This document shows, piece by piece, positions 32,613 to 41,949 of a DNA stretch of 64,000 bases. Every line of letters starts with the position of its first letter. Positions within the stretch are counted from its first letter, which is position 1. The position numbers and the translations under genes were made by a program. The notes under the pieces were generated by a model that worked only from the letters and a program-made list of their open reading frames with translations, had not been told where the DNA came from and did not search any database. The DNA comes from Fervidifonticultor_A tertius (GTDB taxonomy: Bacteria; Sysuimicrobiota; Sysuimicrobiia; Sysuimicrobiales; Humicultoraceae), in assembly GCA_031459235.1 (NCBI GenBank), contig JAVKIY010000003.1, positions 16,955-80,954 on the forward strand, in the 5' to 3' direction.

Positions 32613-34562
32613 CTAGAACAGCGGGGCGAACACCAGTGCTACCACCGTCATCAGCTTGATGAGGATGTTGAGCGCCGGCCCGGCGGTATCCTTGAACGGA
32701 TCGCCCACCGTATCGCCGATGACCGCCGCTTTGTGCGCGTCGCTCCCCTTGCCGCCGTGATGGCCCTCCTCGATGAACTTCTTCGCGTTGTCCCAGGCCC
32801 CCCCGGCGTTGGCCAGGTAGAGGGCGAGCGGGACGCCGGTCACGATCGCCCCGGCCAGCAGGCCGCCCAGGGCCTCCTTGTGCAACAGCACCCCGACCGC
32901 GATCGGGATGACGACCGCGGCCAGTCCCGGGACGATCATCTCTCGGAGCGCCCCGCGCGTCGCGATATCCACGCAGCGGGCGTACTCCGGCCGCGCCTTC
33001 CCGTCCATCAGGCCCCGGATCTCACGGAACTGGCGGCGCACCTCCTCCACCATGGTCTGCGCGGTCCGTCCCACCGCGCGCATCGCGAGCGCCGCGAACA
33101 GGAACGGGACGACGCCGCCGATGAACAGGCCGGCGATGACATCGGGGTCCATGATGTTGATCGTCTCGAGCCCCACGGCCTGCCGGTAGAAGAAGAACAG
33201 CGCCAGCGCCGTCAGCGCCGCCGACCCGATCGCGAACCCTTTCGCGATCGCCGCGGTGGTGTTACCCGCCGCGTCGAGCGAGTCCGCGACGCGGCGCACC
33301 TCCGCGCCCAGGTGCGCCATTTCAGCGATGCCCGCGGAGTTGTCGGCGATCGGCCCGTAGGCGTCCACGGACACGGTCATCCCTGTGATCGACAGCATGC
33401 CGACCGCGGCGAGCGCGATGCCGTAGAAGTCCGCCAGGCGGAAGGCGAAGATGGTCGCCAGCGCAATGACGACCAGGGGCAGCACCGCACTGAGCATGCC
33501 CTGGGCGGTCCCGGCGATCAGTGTCGGGGCCGGGCCCTTGGTGGCGGCGTCGGCGAGCGTGCGGACCTCGCGCCCCGAGGTGTAGTACTCGGCCACCAGG
33601 CCGGTGATGATGCCGGCGGCCAGGCCCAGGAGCATCGCCCAGTACGGGCGCAGGTCGCCCAGCGTGACGGCCACGACGAAGTACCCGGCGACGGCCACCG
33701 CCGCGGCGCTGCTGAGGGTGCCGTACCGCAGCGCCCGCTGCGCGTCGGTCCCGCGGACGAACAGCGTGCCGACGATCGAGGCCACGATCCCGGCCGCCGC
33801 AAGCAGGAGCGCGGTGAGCGCCCCGCGCTCCTGGAACTGCACGAAGCCGATGGCGACCGCCGCGATCACCGACCCCACGTACGACTCGAACAGGTCGGCT
33901 CCCATGCCCGCGACGTCGCCGACGTTGTCGCCCACCGCGTCCGCGATCACCGCGGGATTGCGCGGGTCGTCCTCGGGGATGCCGGCCTCCACCTTGCCCA
34001 CCAGGTCTGCGCCGACGTCGGCGCCCTTGGTGTAGATGCCGCCGCCCACGCGTGCGAACAACGCCACCGACGAGGCTCCCAGCGAGAAGCCGATGACCTG
34101 GCTGGCGTCGCGGAAGATCGCGTAGAGGACGCCCACCCCGAGCAGGCCCAGCCCGACCACGGTCATGCCCATGACCGCGCCGCCCGGAAACGCGACGCCC
34201 AGCGCCTGGACCAGCCCCGAGCGCGCAGCCTGCGCGGTCCGCGTGTTGGCCAGCGTGGCGACCCGCATGCCGGCGAACCCGGCCGCCACCGAGCACGCCG
34301 CGCCGATGACGAATGCGACGGCCGTCGGCAGTTCGATGCCCGGCGTGATGCCCGTAGCCAGGATAACGAACATCACGGCCACGAAGACGGCGATCGCCCG
34401 GTACTCCCGGCCCAGGAACGCCATGGCGCCCTCGCGGATGGCCTCCGCGATCGACCGCATCTCCGGGGTGCCCGGGTCCCGCCGGGCCACGCGCCGCGCC
34501 AGGGCCCCGGCGTAGAGCAACGCCAGCACCCCCGCCGCCGGGCCGTACCACAAGACGTCCAT
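32613..34562 (-). CDS. hppA: Membrane-bound pyrophosphatase (ion-translocating), K+-dependent type
   Basis: 649 aa, about 16 membrane helices. Hydrolyses PPi and pumps H+ or Na+. Substrate-site motifs: GGIYTKGADVGADLVGKVEAGIPEDDPRNPAVIADAVGDNVGDVAGMGADLFESY (seen at about 175-235 in pieces), YGPIADNSAGIAEMAHL and, at the C-terminus, GDTVGDPFKDTAGPALNILIK. In the K+-determinant stretch GNTTAAIAKGFAIG, Ala stands where K+-independent enzymes have Lys, so a K+-dependent subclass is inferred. Whether Na+ or H+ is pumped cannot be told. GAGGTGAGGTGA lies just before ATG 34562. It is next to PPi-linked ppdK, one gene away. Confidence 0.95.
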   Translation of the reverse strand: MDVLWYGPAAGVLALLYAGALARRVARRDPGTPEMRSIAEAIREGAMAFLGREYRAIAVFVAVMFVILATGITPGIELPTAVAFVIGAACSVAAGFAGMRVATLANTRTAQAARSGLVQALGVAFPGGAVMGMTVVGLGLLGVGVLYAIFRDASQVIGFSLGASSVALFARVGGGIYTKGADVGADLVGKVEAGIPEDDPRNPAVIADAVGDNVGDVAGMGADLFESYVGSVIAAVAIGFVQFQERGALTALLLAAAGIVASIVGTLFVRGTDAQRALRYGTLSSAAAVAVAGYFVVAVTLGDLRPYWAMLLGLAAGIITGLVAEYYTSGREVRTLADAATKGPAPTLIAGTAQGMLSAVLPLVVIALATIFAFRLADFYGIALAAVGMLSITGMTVSVDAYGPIADNSAGIAEMAHLGAEVRRVADSLDAAGNTTAAIAKGFAIGSAALTALALFFFYRQAVGLETINIMDPDVIAGLFIGGVVPFLFAALAMRAVGRTAQTMVEEVRRQFREIRGLMDGKARPEYARCVDIATRGALREMIVPGLAAVVIPIAVGVLLHKEALGGLLAGAIVTGVPLALYLANAGGAWDNAKKFIEEGHHGGKGSDAHKAAVIGDTVGDPFKDTAGPALNILIKLMTVVALVFAPLF

Positions 34563-34609
34563 GCCGTCACCTCACCTCCATGGTCGTCCACGGGCCGCCC
34601 GCCCGTGGC

Positions 34610-35671
34610 CTACCGGCTCTCCAGCCCCCCCACCACGAACACGTCCTCGAACGTGCGGATCGCGTAGCGGTCGGTCATGCCTGCCAGGTAGTCGCACACG
34701 GCGCGCGCGGGCCGCTCGTCCGCGGCGGCGGCGCGTAGGTCGACCGGGACGGCCTCGGGATGGCTTGCGAAGTGCTCGAAGAGCAGCCGCAGCATCCGCT
34801 GACCCCGGGCCGCCTGCACCCGCGCGGTCGCGCTCAGGTACACGCGCTCAACCAGGAAGTCCTTCAGCCGGTTGAGCGCGTCCCGCACCGTGGCGCTCAG
34901 GTCGATCGCCTCGCCGTCCGCGGCCTGCGCCACGATGTCGCGGACGATGACGTCCAACCACCGGCCGCGCGTCGGCCCGAGGACGGCGGCCACCTCGGCG
35001 GGGGTGTCCTCCTCGCGGATCAACCCGGCGCGGATCGCGTCGTCGGTGTCGTGGTGCACGTAGGCCACCCGGTCGGCGATGCGCACGACCTGCCCCTCCA
35101 GCGTCGAGGGCCCACCCGTGGCGCCCGCGGCCTCGAGGTCGCCCAGGCCCTTGGAGTGGCCGCCGATCCCGTCCCGCACCTCCCACGTCAGGTTGAGGCC
35201 GGTGGCGAGGGTGCCGTCCGCGCGGCGGCGGTGCTCCAGCCGCTCGACCACGCGCAGGCTCTGCTGGTCGTGCCGGAAGCCTCCCCAGGCGGCCATCGCC
35301 TCGTCGAGAGCGGCTTCGCCCGCATGCCCGAACGGCGGGTGGCCCAGGTCGTGTGCCAGCGCGATGGCCTCGGTCAGGTCTTCGTTCAGCCGCAGCGCAC
35401 GCGCGACCGTGCGGGCGATCTGTGCCACCTCCAGCGTGTGCGTAAGCCGCGTCCGGTAGTGATCGCCTTCCGGGGCCAGGAAGACCTGTGTCTTGTGCAT
35501 CAGGCGGCGAAACGCCTTTGCGTGCACGATCCGGTCCCGGTCGCGCTGAAAGGCCGTGCGCAGATCGTCGTCCGGCTCCGGGGTCGCGCGGCCGCGCGAG
35601 GCGGCGGCGCGCGCGGCGCGGGGGTGCAGCGCGCCCGCCTCCCATTGCTCGGTGGCCTCCCGCGGCCGCAC
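34610..35671 (-). CDS. dgt: dGTP triphosphohydrolase-like HD protein
   Basis: 353 aa. Hydrolyses dNTPs to deoxynucleoside and triphosphate. DRDRIVHAKAFRRLMHKTQV and RTRLTHTLEVAQIARTVARAL supply the first metal-binding His; AIALAHDLGHPPFGHAGE is the HD motif; VVRIADRVAYVHHDTDDAIRAGLI follows. Length fits the shorter Dgt type without the E. coli insertions. GTG start at 35671 without a strong SD, 10 nt after ppdK, so probably cotranscribed from the ppdK side. Substrate range within dNTPs not predictable. Confidence 0.93.
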   Translation of the reverse strand: MRPREATEQWEAGALHPRAARAAASRGRATPEPDDDLRTAFQRDRDRIVHAKAFRRLMHKTQVFLAPEGDHYRTRLTHTLEVAQIARTVARALRLNEDLTEAIALAHDLGHPPFGHAGEAALDEAMAAWGGFRHDQQSLRVVERLEHRRRADGTLATGLNLTWEVRDGIGGHSKGLGDLEAAGATGGPSTLEGQVVRIADRVAYVHHDTDDAIRAGLIREEDTPAEVAAVLGPTRGRWLDVIVRDIVAQAADGEAIDLSATVRDALNRLKDFLVERVYLSATARVQAARGQRMLRLLFEHFASHPEAVPVDLRAAAADERPARAVCDYLAGMTDRYAIRTFEDVFVVGGLESR

Positions 35672-35681
35672 GCCGGCGTCG

Positions 35682-38576
35682 CTAAACGTCCCGGCTCGCC
35701 GCGACGCGTTCCCGCAGCGCAGCCTGCGCCGCCGCCAGGCGCGCGACAGGCACGCGGTAGGGCGAGCAGCTCACGTAGTTGAGCCCCAGCCGGTGGCAGA
35801 ACTCGACCGAGGCCGGGTCGCCGCCGTGCTCGCCACAGATGCCGACCTCCAAGTCCGGCCGCCGCGCGCGCCCGCGCTCCACGGCGATCCGCATCGCCTC
35901 CCCCACGCCGCCGTGGTCGAGCGTCTGGAACGGGTTGGCCGGCAGGATCCCGCGCTCCACGTACTGGAGCAGGAACTTGCCCTCGGCGTCGTCGCGCGAG
36001 ATGCCGAAGATGGTCTGCGTGAGGTCGTTGGTGCCGAACGAGAAGAACTCGGCGAGTTCGGCGATCTCGCCTGCGGCGAAACAGGCCCGCGGGATCTCGA
36101 TCATCGTGCCGAACTTGTAGGGCACCGACACGCCCTCCCGCGCGAGCACCTCGCGCGCGACGGCGCTGAAGGTACGGTGCGTCTCGCGCAACTCGTTCGG
36201 GTGGCCGACAAGCGGGATCATGATCTCGGGGATCGCGCGGACGCCCTTCTTGGTGACCCGGCAGGCGGCCTCGAGAATCGCGCGGACCTGCATCGCGATG
36301 ATGGCGGGGTAGGTCAGACCGAGGCGGATCCCTCGCAGCCCCAGCATCGGGTTCGCCTCACGCATCGCCGTGACCGCGGCCAGCTCGGCCTCGCGCCGCC
36401 GGAGCTGCGCGCGCAGCCGCTCAAGCGTCGGCTGGCCCCTCCGCGGCCGGTAGCGAGGCAGCCCCTCGATCAGGGCGATCCGGGCCCGCAGCGCGCTGAC
36501 CTCCTCGAGCAGCGAGTCGTGCGACGGCAGAAACTCGTGCAGCGGCGGGTCGATCAACCGGATGATGACCGGCAGGCCGTCCATCGCGCGGAAGATCCCC
36601 TCGAAGTCGCGCCGCTGCAGCCGCAGGAGGACGGCGAGCGCCGACTCGTAGCGCCGAACGGCAGGCGAGGCTTTGAGGGCGCGCCGCGCCTCCTTCAGCC
36701 CGGCCGTGGCCTGCCGATCGTCCGGGGTCTGGCGCAGCGCCGCTTCGGCCGCGCGCACGCGATCGTAGGCCGCCTGCGCCTCGGAGGCGCTCAGGATCAT
36801 CTGGCGCACGACGGGCAGGCGCTCCTCCTCGAAAAACATGTGCTCGGTCCGGCACAGCCCGATGCCCTCGGCACCGAACCCTCGGGCGCGCGCCGCATCG
36901 CGGGGATAGTCGGCGTTGGCCCATACGCCGAGCCGGCGCGTCTGGTCGGCCCAGCCCAGGAGCTCAACCAGCTCCCGCTGCTCCTCCAGGCGCGGCTCGA
37001 GCGCCGGAAGCTGCCCGGCGAAGACCTCGCCGGTCCCGCCGTCGATCGAGAGGTAATCGCCCTGTCGGATGACCTTCCCGTCCACCGAGAACTGCCTGCG
37101 CTCGGGATCGACCCGAATGGCCTCGGTCCCCGCGACGCACGGCACGCCGAGTCCGCGGGCGACCACGGCCGCATGGCTGGTCGCGCCCCCGCGGCTGGTC
37201 AGGATGCCCTTCGCGTTGAGCATGCCGTGGACGTCGTCGGGGTTCGTCTCCGGCCGCACCAGGATGACCGCCTTGCCGTCCTTGCCCCACGCTTCGGCCG
37301 TGTCCGCGTCGAAGACGGCAACACCCACCGCGGCCCCGGGCGAGGCGTTGAGCCCCCGGGCGAGGAACTGCCCGCGCCGGGTCGCCGCGTCCTTGGCGGC
37401 CTGGTCGAACCGCGGGTGCAGGAGCTGGTCGATCTGGCCGGGCTCGACCCGCAGCAACGCCTCCTCGCGCGTAATCAGCCCCTCGTGGGCCATGTCCACC
37501 GCGATCTTCACCGCCGCCTGGGCCGTGCGCTTACCCGTGCGGGTCTGGAGCATCCAGAGGCGGCCGCGCTCGATGGTGAACTCGAGGTCCTGCACGTCGC
37601 GGTAGTGACGCTCGAGCATCTCGCAGACGCGCAGGAACTCCTGATACGATGCTGGCATCTCGCGGGCCAGCTCGGCGATCGGCTTGGGGGTCCGGATGCC
37701 CGCCACCACGTCTTCCCCCTGGGCGTTCACCAGGTACTCGCCGTAGACGACCCGCTCGCCCGTCGCCGGGTTGCGCGTGAACGCGACGCCGGTGGCCGAG
37801 TCCGCCCCCATGTTCCCGAACACCATCGTCTGCACGTTCACCGCGGTCCCCAGGTCGTGGGGGATACCGTGGAAGGTGCGGTAGTCCACGGCCCGCTTGC
37901 CCGACCACGAGTCGAACACCGCCTGGATCGCCATGCGGAGCTGCTCCCGCGGGTCCTCGGGAAACTCCACTCCCCGTTCGGCCTTGATGATGCGCTTGAA
38001 CGTGGCGGCCAGCGCTTCCAGGTCCCCGGCGTCAAGGTCGGTGTCCTGCCGGACGCGCTTGCGGGCCTTGATGCGCTCGATCTCGTGCTCGAAGCGCTCG
38101 CCCGGGATGTCGAGCACGATCTTCCCGAACATCTGGACGAAGCGGCGGTACGCGTCCCGGCCGAACCGCTCGTTGCCGGTCAGGCGGATGAGCCCTTCCA
38201 GGGTCTGCGCGTTGAGCCCCAGGTTGAGCACGGTGTCCATCATACCGGGCATGCTGAACTTCGCACCCGACCGCACCGACACGAGCAGCGGGTTGGCGGC
38301 CTCACCGAAGCGCTTCCCGGTCTTGGCCTCCACGGCGCGCATGCGGACGTCGACCTCGTCCATCAGGCCGTCTGGGAACTGCCGGCCCGACTGCATGTAC
38401 GCCACGCAGGCCTTGGTCGTGATCGTGAAGCCGGGCGGGACCGGCAGGCCGACGCGGCTCATCTCGGCCAGGCCGGCACCCTTGCCGCCGAGCAGGTCCC
38501 GCATGGACGCGTCCCCTTCCTCGAACAGCATCGTCCAGCGGAACCCCGTGCGCGGCACGTCGGTCGTCATGGACAT
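35682..38576 (-). CDS. ppdK: Pyruvate, phosphate dikinase
   Basis: Interconverts pyruvate, ATP and Pi with PEP, AMP and PPi. 964 aa, somewhat longer than the usual 870-890. Nucleotide-binding domain with GGKGAGLAEMSRVGLPVPPGF and GNMGADSATGVAFTRNPATG; the central phospho-His domain GGATSHAAVVARGLGVPCVAG with catalytic His near 468; C-terminal PEP/pyruvate barrel with GIGLCRTEHMFF, SFGTNDLTQTIFGISRDD and the catalytic Cys in VGICGEHGGDP. The extra length lies around a charged helical insertion (KSDQ-poor, Ala/Arg-rich, about residues 620-660). Works with HppA and PPi pools nearby. ATG 38576 or 38570. Confidence 0.97.
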   Translation of the reverse strand: MSMTTDVPRTGFRWTMLFEEGDASMRDLLGGKGAGLAEMSRVGLPVPPGFTITTKACVAYMQSGRQFPDGLMDEVDVRMRAVEAKTGKRFGEAANPLLVSVRSGAKFSMPGMMDTVLNLGLNAQTLEGLIRLTGNERFGRDAYRRFVQMFGKIVLDIPGERFEHEIERIKARKRVRQDTDLDAGDLEALAATFKRIIKAERGVEFPEDPREQLRMAIQAVFDSWSGKRAVDYRTFHGIPHDLGTAVNVQTMVFGNMGADSATGVAFTRNPATGERVVYGEYLVNAQGEDVVAGIRTPKPIAELAREMPASYQEFLRVCEMLERHYRDVQDLEFTIERGRLWMLQTRTGKRTAQAAVKIAVDMAHEGLITREEALLRVEPGQIDQLLHPRFDQAAKDAATRRGQFLARGLNASPGAAVGVAVFDADTAEAWGKDGKAVILVRPETNPDDVHGMLNAKGILTSRGGATSHAAVVARGLGVPCVAGTEAIRVDPERRQFSVDGKVIRQGDYLSIDGGTGEVFAGQLPALEPRLEEQRELVELLGWADQTRRLGVWANADYPRDAARARGFGAEGIGLCRTEHMFFEEERLPVVRQMILSASEAQAAYDRVRAAEAALRQTPDDRQATAGLKEARRALKASPAVRRYESALAVLLRLQRRDFEGIFRAMDGLPVIIRLIDPPLHEFLPSHDSLLEEVSALRARIALIEGLPRYRPRRGQPTLERLRAQLRRREAELAAVTAMREANPMLGLRGIRLGLTYPAIIAMQVRAILEAACRVTKKGVRAIPEIMIPLVGHPNELRETHRTFSAVAREVLAREGVSVPYKFGTMIEIPRACFAAGEIAELAEFFSFGTNDLTQTIFGISRDDAEGKFLLQYVERGILPANPFQTLDHGGVGEAMRIAVERGRARRPDLEVGICGEHGGDPASVEFCHRLGLNYVSCSPYRVPVARLAAAQAALRERVAASRDV

Positions 38577-38666
38577 GCACCCTCACTCCCTCGCGTCAAG
38601 TGTCCGGACCGGCGCCGGCCGCGGGCTCTAAGGGCAACAGTTCTCCGCAACCCGCGGTGCGGCCTC

Positions 38667-40751
38667 TCAGCCCGCCAGCTTTCCCAGGTCGGCCACGTGC
38701 AGGAACGTTCTGGTCACGGCCTCCAACAGCGCGAGCCGGTTGGCGCGCACCCGGGGCTCCGGTCCCATGACGAGCACCTCGTCGAAGAACCGGTCGATCG
38801 GGTCGGCCAGGCGAACCAGCGCCGCGAGGGCCTCGTCGTAGCGGCCCGCGCGGGCGGCCCGGGCGACCTCCGCCTCGGCGGCCTCCCGGGCGTCGTGCAG
38901 CGCGCGCTCGGCGTCCGCGTCGAACAGCGCCGGGTCCACGCCTCCGGCGGGCTGCCCCTGGCCCAGGATGCGGGACGCGCGGGCGAAAGCGGTCACCAGC
39001 CGCGGCATCGCGGCGTCGCCGCGAACCGCCTGGAGGGCCCGGGCGCGCGCCACGAGGTCGGCCACCACGTCGCCGCCCGCGGCGAACACCGCATCGGCGG
39101 TGTCGTAGCCGACGCCCTGCTCGAGTAGCGCCGCGCGCAGCCGCTGGAGCGTTACCTCGACGGCGGCCCCGACGGCGCGTGCCCGCGCGTCCGGCGCCGC
39201 GTCGTAGCGTGCCGCGGCGGCCGCGAAGAGGTCGCGCAGCCCCACACGCCCTCCGTGCACCTGGAGGATGGCCGCGATTCCCGATGCCGCGCGCCGCAAC
39301 CCGTACGGATCCTGCGAGCCGCTGGGCTCCAGGCCCGCGAGCAGCGCGCCGACGAGCAGCAGGGCGCGGTCGGCGACCCCGAGCATCCCGGCGGGCCGCC
39401 GCTCGGGTAGCGCCGCGCCCGCGGCGCGCGGCCAGTAGTGCTGCTCGATCGCGGATGCGACCTCGACCGGCTCGCCCGCCTCGAGCGCGTAGATGCGGCC
39501 GACGGTGCCCTGCAACTCCGGCAGCTCGCGGACCAGCGCCGTGACCAGGTCAACCTTGCACAGAGCCGCGGCGCGGGCGAGCACGCCGCGCTCGTCGGTG
39601 CCGAGCCCGGCGGTCTCGGCCAACCAGGCGCACAACGCCTCCAGGCGCCGTACGTGGTCGGCCATCGACCCCAGACCCGCGGCATGGGCCAACCGCGCGA
39701 GCTCCCCCGCGCGCGCTTCGAACCCGCGCCGGCGGTCATCGTCGAGGAAGAACCGGGCGTCCTCCAGACGCGCGCGCACGACCCACTCGTGGCCGGTCCG
39801 CACCGTGTCGAGGTGTGCCGTCCCACCATCCCGGACCGCGATGAACCCGGGCAGCACACGGCCGCTGGCGTCGGTGATCCCGAACGACTTCTGGTGGTGC
39901 TGCAGGGTGACCAGCACGACCTCGCGGGGTAGCGCCTCGGCGAGCGCGCGGTCGAACGCCCCGAGCAGTGGCGTGGGGTGCTCGGTGGACCACACCAGTT
40001 CCTCGAGCAGGTCCGCATCGATCACCGGCACACCGCGCAGGCGACGCGCCAGTGCCGTCGCGGCCGTGGCGATGCGCGCCCTGCGCGCCTCGGGGTCGAG
40101 GACCACGTGGCCGCGCCGTACCGCCGCGGCGTACCCGGAGGCGTCGGACAGCGTCACCGCCGCGGGCCGAAGGAACCGGTGGCCGCGGGTCGCCCGGCCC
40201 GCCCGCACGCCGGCGATGGCCAGGGGGAGGACACGCCTGTCCAACATCGCCACGACCCAGCGGATCGGTCGACCGAAGCGGAACCCGTCGGCCTGCCAGC
40301 GCATCGTCTTGGGGAACGCCAGGCCGGCGACCACGCGCGGCAGCACCTCGGCCAGCACCTGCGATGCCGGACGCCCACGCTCGCGCACCTCGGCCACCAC
40401 GTAACGGCCGCCGTCGATCTCGCGCACCTGCAGCGCGTCCACCGCCACGCCCTGCGCGCGCGCGAACCCGAGCGCCGCCGCGCTCGGTGCCCCGGAGGGG
40501 TCGAAGGCCACGCGCGCCGCGGGCCCGCGCACCACGCTCACGCGGTCGGCCTGCCGCAACGGCAGGCCGTTCACCATGAGGACCAGCCGGCGGACCGTGC
40601 CGGTCGTCTGCGGCTCGCCGCCTTCCAGACGCGCCGCGCGCAGCGCCGCCGCGGCGTCGCGGGCGAGCTGCGCCAGGGCAGGCGCCACCGAGGCCGGCGG
40701 CAACTCCTCGCAGCCGATCTCCAGGAGGAGACGCGCGCCTGCCCTAGGCAT
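38667..40751 (-). CDS. glyS: Glycyl-tRNA synthetase beta subunit
   Basis: 694 aa subunit of the heterotetrameric GlyRS. Signature N-terminus LLLEIGCEELPPASVAPAL, then FPKTMRWQADGFRFGRPIRWVVAM, LEELVWSTEHPTPLLGAFD, VLVTLQHHQKSFGI, and the HD-like and C-terminal DALR-type anticodon region (FDEVLVMGPEPRVRANRLALL). ATG 40751 overlaps the end of glyQ by 8 nt (ATGCCTAG), so the subunits are coupled. The upstream frame to 40772 is rejected on that ground. Expression is controlled by the T-box before glyQ. Confidence 0.97.
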   Translation of the reverse strand: MPRAGARLLLEIGCEELPPASVAPALAQLARDAAAALRAARLEGGEPQTTGTVRRLVLMVNGLPLRQADRVSVVRGPAARVAFDPSGAPSAAALGFARAQGVAVDALQVREIDGGRYVVAEVRERGRPASQVLAEVLPRVVAGLAFPKTMRWQADGFRFGRPIRWVVAMLDRRVLPLAIAGVRAGRATRGHRFLRPAAVTLSDASGYAAAVRRGHVVLDPEARRARIATAATALARRLRGVPVIDADLLEELVWSTEHPTPLLGAFDRALAEALPREVVLVTLQHHQKSFGITDASGRVLPGFIAVRDGGTAHLDTVRTGHEWVVRARLEDARFFLDDDRRRGFEARAGELARLAHAAGLGSMADHVRRLEALCAWLAETAGLGTDERGVLARAAALCKVDLVTALVRELPELQGTVGRIYALEAGEPVEVASAIEQHYWPRAAGAALPERRPAGMLGVADRALLLVGALLAGLEPSGSQDPYGLRRAASGIAAILQVHGGRVGLRDLFAAAAARYDAAPDARARAVGAAVEVTLQRLRAALLEQGVGYDTADAVFAAGGDVVADLVARARALQAVRGDAAMPRLVTAFARASRILGQGQPAGGVDPALFDADAERALHDAREAAEAEVARAARAGRYDEALAALVRLADPIDRFFDEVLVMGPEPRVRANRLALLEAVTRTFLHVADLGKLAG

Positions 40752-41634
40752 GCGCGACCCCGGCGCGCGCATCCGCCTCGCGGCGGCCGCGCAGGTACTC
40801 CGCCGCGCACGCGCGCGCGAGCGCGCGCGTGCGGCCCATCAGCTCGACGCGCTGCGTGACGCCGACCGCGCCGCGCGCGTCCAGCAGGTTGAACAGGTGC
40901 GAGCACTTCAGCACGGCCTCGTAGGCCGGCAGCACGAGCGGGATCTCAAGCAGGCGCCGGGCCTCGGCCTCGTAGGTGTCGAACAGCAGCCGCAGCCGGT
41001 CCGGGTCGCCGTGCTCGAAGCCGTAGGCGGACTGTTGCCGTTCGTCGTCGCGCCGGAGCTCGCCATAGGTGACGCCGTGCGTCCAGGCGATGTCGAACGC
41101 CCGGGCCTTGCGCTGAAGGAACATGGCCAGGCGCTCCAGCCCGTAGGTCAGCTCCACCGAGATCAGGTCCAGGTCGAGCCCGCCCATCTGCTGGAAGTAG
41201 GTGAACTGGGTGATCTCGGTCCCGTCCAGGAACACCTGCCAGCCCACACCCCACGCGCCCAGGGTGGGGGCCTCCCAGTCGTCTTCGAGGAAGCGGATGT
41301 CGTGGTGCCGGAGCACCAGCCCCAGGCGCTCCAGGCTGTGCAGGTAGAGGTCCTGGACGTCGTCAGGCGCGGGCTTGAGGATGACCTGATACTGATAGTG
41401 CTTGAAGAAGCGGCTCGGGTTCTCGCCGTAGCGGCCGTCGGCCGGCCGCCGGCTCGGCTGCACGTAGGCCACCCGCCACGGCTCTGGCCCCAGCGCGCGC
41501 AGGAAGGTCGCCGGATGCAGGGTGCCGGCGCCCACCTCCACGTCGAAGGGTTCCTCCAGCACGCACCCGCGCGCCGACCAGTATCGGTGCAGCGCCAGGA
41601 TCATCTCCTGAAAGGTCATCGGATCCTTCGGCAT
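40744..41634 (-). CDS. glyQ: Glycyl-tRNA synthetase alpha subunit
   Basis: 296 aa catalytic subunit. MTFQEMILALHRYWSARGC, VGAGTLHPATFLRALGPEPW, VAYVQPSRRPADGRYGENPSR, FFKHYQYQVILKPAPDDVQD, LYLHSLERLGL, DDWEAPTLGAWGVGWQVFLDGTEITQFTYFQQ and LTYGLERLAMFLQ are near-invariant in GlyQ. Full length, ATG at 41634 or 41619. First gene of the T-box-glyQ-glyS unit. Confidence 0.98.
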   Translation of the reverse strand: MPKDPMTFQEMILALHRYWSARGCVLEEPFDVEVGAGTLHPATFLRALGPEPWRVAYVQPSRRPADGRYGENPSRFFKHYQYQVILKPAPDDVQDLYLHSLERLGLVLRHHDIRFLEDDWEAPTLGAWGVGWQVFLDGTEITQFTYFQQMGGLDLDLISVELTYGLERLAMFLQRKARAFDIAWTHGVTYGELRRDDERQQSAYGFEHGDPDRLRLLFDTYEAEARRLLEIPLVLPAYEAVLKCSHLFNLLDARGAVGVTQRVELMGRTRALARACAAEYLRGRREADARAGVAHA

Positions 41635-41885
41635 CGCCGGACACAGAAAACGCGGAGCGCCGTCTCAGGGACGGCAACTCCGCGGTTCCACCCTGATTCC
41701 CGCGGCAGGAGGCCGCAGGCACTCGGCCCGCGATCTCGGGCGGATCCCGGCGGGACGGCCGCAGCCGCCCGCGGCTTGGGAGCGCCGTTCCCCGCGGTCC
41801 GCACCCGCTTCCACCCTGCGCGGGCTCTCTCCGGCGGTTGCCGCGGGTAGTCCTCTCCCGCATCGCCGTGGCGATGACAGTCCTC
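41635..41885 (-). promoter_or_regulatory. T-box riboswitch controlling glyQS
   Basis: The leader contains the T-box sequence AGGGTGGAACCGCGG (plus-strand 41680-41694), which can form the antiterminator, followed by a terminator hairpin. Further 5' is a Stem I-like region with GGAGAGAG and an AGGGTGG-AAGC distal element; a GGC triplet at 41784-41786 (in GGAACGGCGC) is a candidate glycine specifier. Uncharged tRNA-Gly would stabilise the antiterminator and allow glyQS transcription. Confidence 0.9.
41644..41686 (-). terminator. T-box intrinsic terminator
   Basis: CGCGGAG pairs with CTCCGCG, with an inner GCCGTC/GACGGC stem and a CCTGA loop, followed by TTTT on the minus strand. Its 5' arm overlaps the antiterminator sequence, as expected for alternative folding. 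Confidence 0.85.
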
Positions 41886-41890
41886 TGGAT

Positions 41891-41919
41891 AGTCTACTGA
41901 CCGCGGGGGAGCCGGTCAA
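41891..41919 (-). promoter_or_regulatory. Promoter of the T-box-glyQS transcript
   Basis: TTGACC (41914-41919) and TAGACT (41891-41896) on the minus strand with 17-bp spacing; start predicted near 41884, giving a leader of about 250 nt. Confidence 0.7.
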
Positions 41920-41949
41920 CGCCGGTGATTGCCCGGCGTGCCGCGGGAC

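Noticed and set aside
32613..34562. Assigning the pyrophosphatase as a Na+ pump
   Set aside because: The ADLFESY stretch is shared by Na+- and H+-pumping types, so the ion cannot be decided by eye.
31788..34667. A 959-codon plus-strand open frame over hpf and hppA
   Set aside because: Antisense shadow of two well-identified genes; low-complexity Arg/His/Asp sequence.
35556..39128. A 1,190-codon open frame on the plus strand
   Set aside because: It lies antisense to dgt, ppdK and glyS, has no recognisable domain, and its composition (His, Arg, Gly, Pro rich) is the usual mirror of GC-rich genes.
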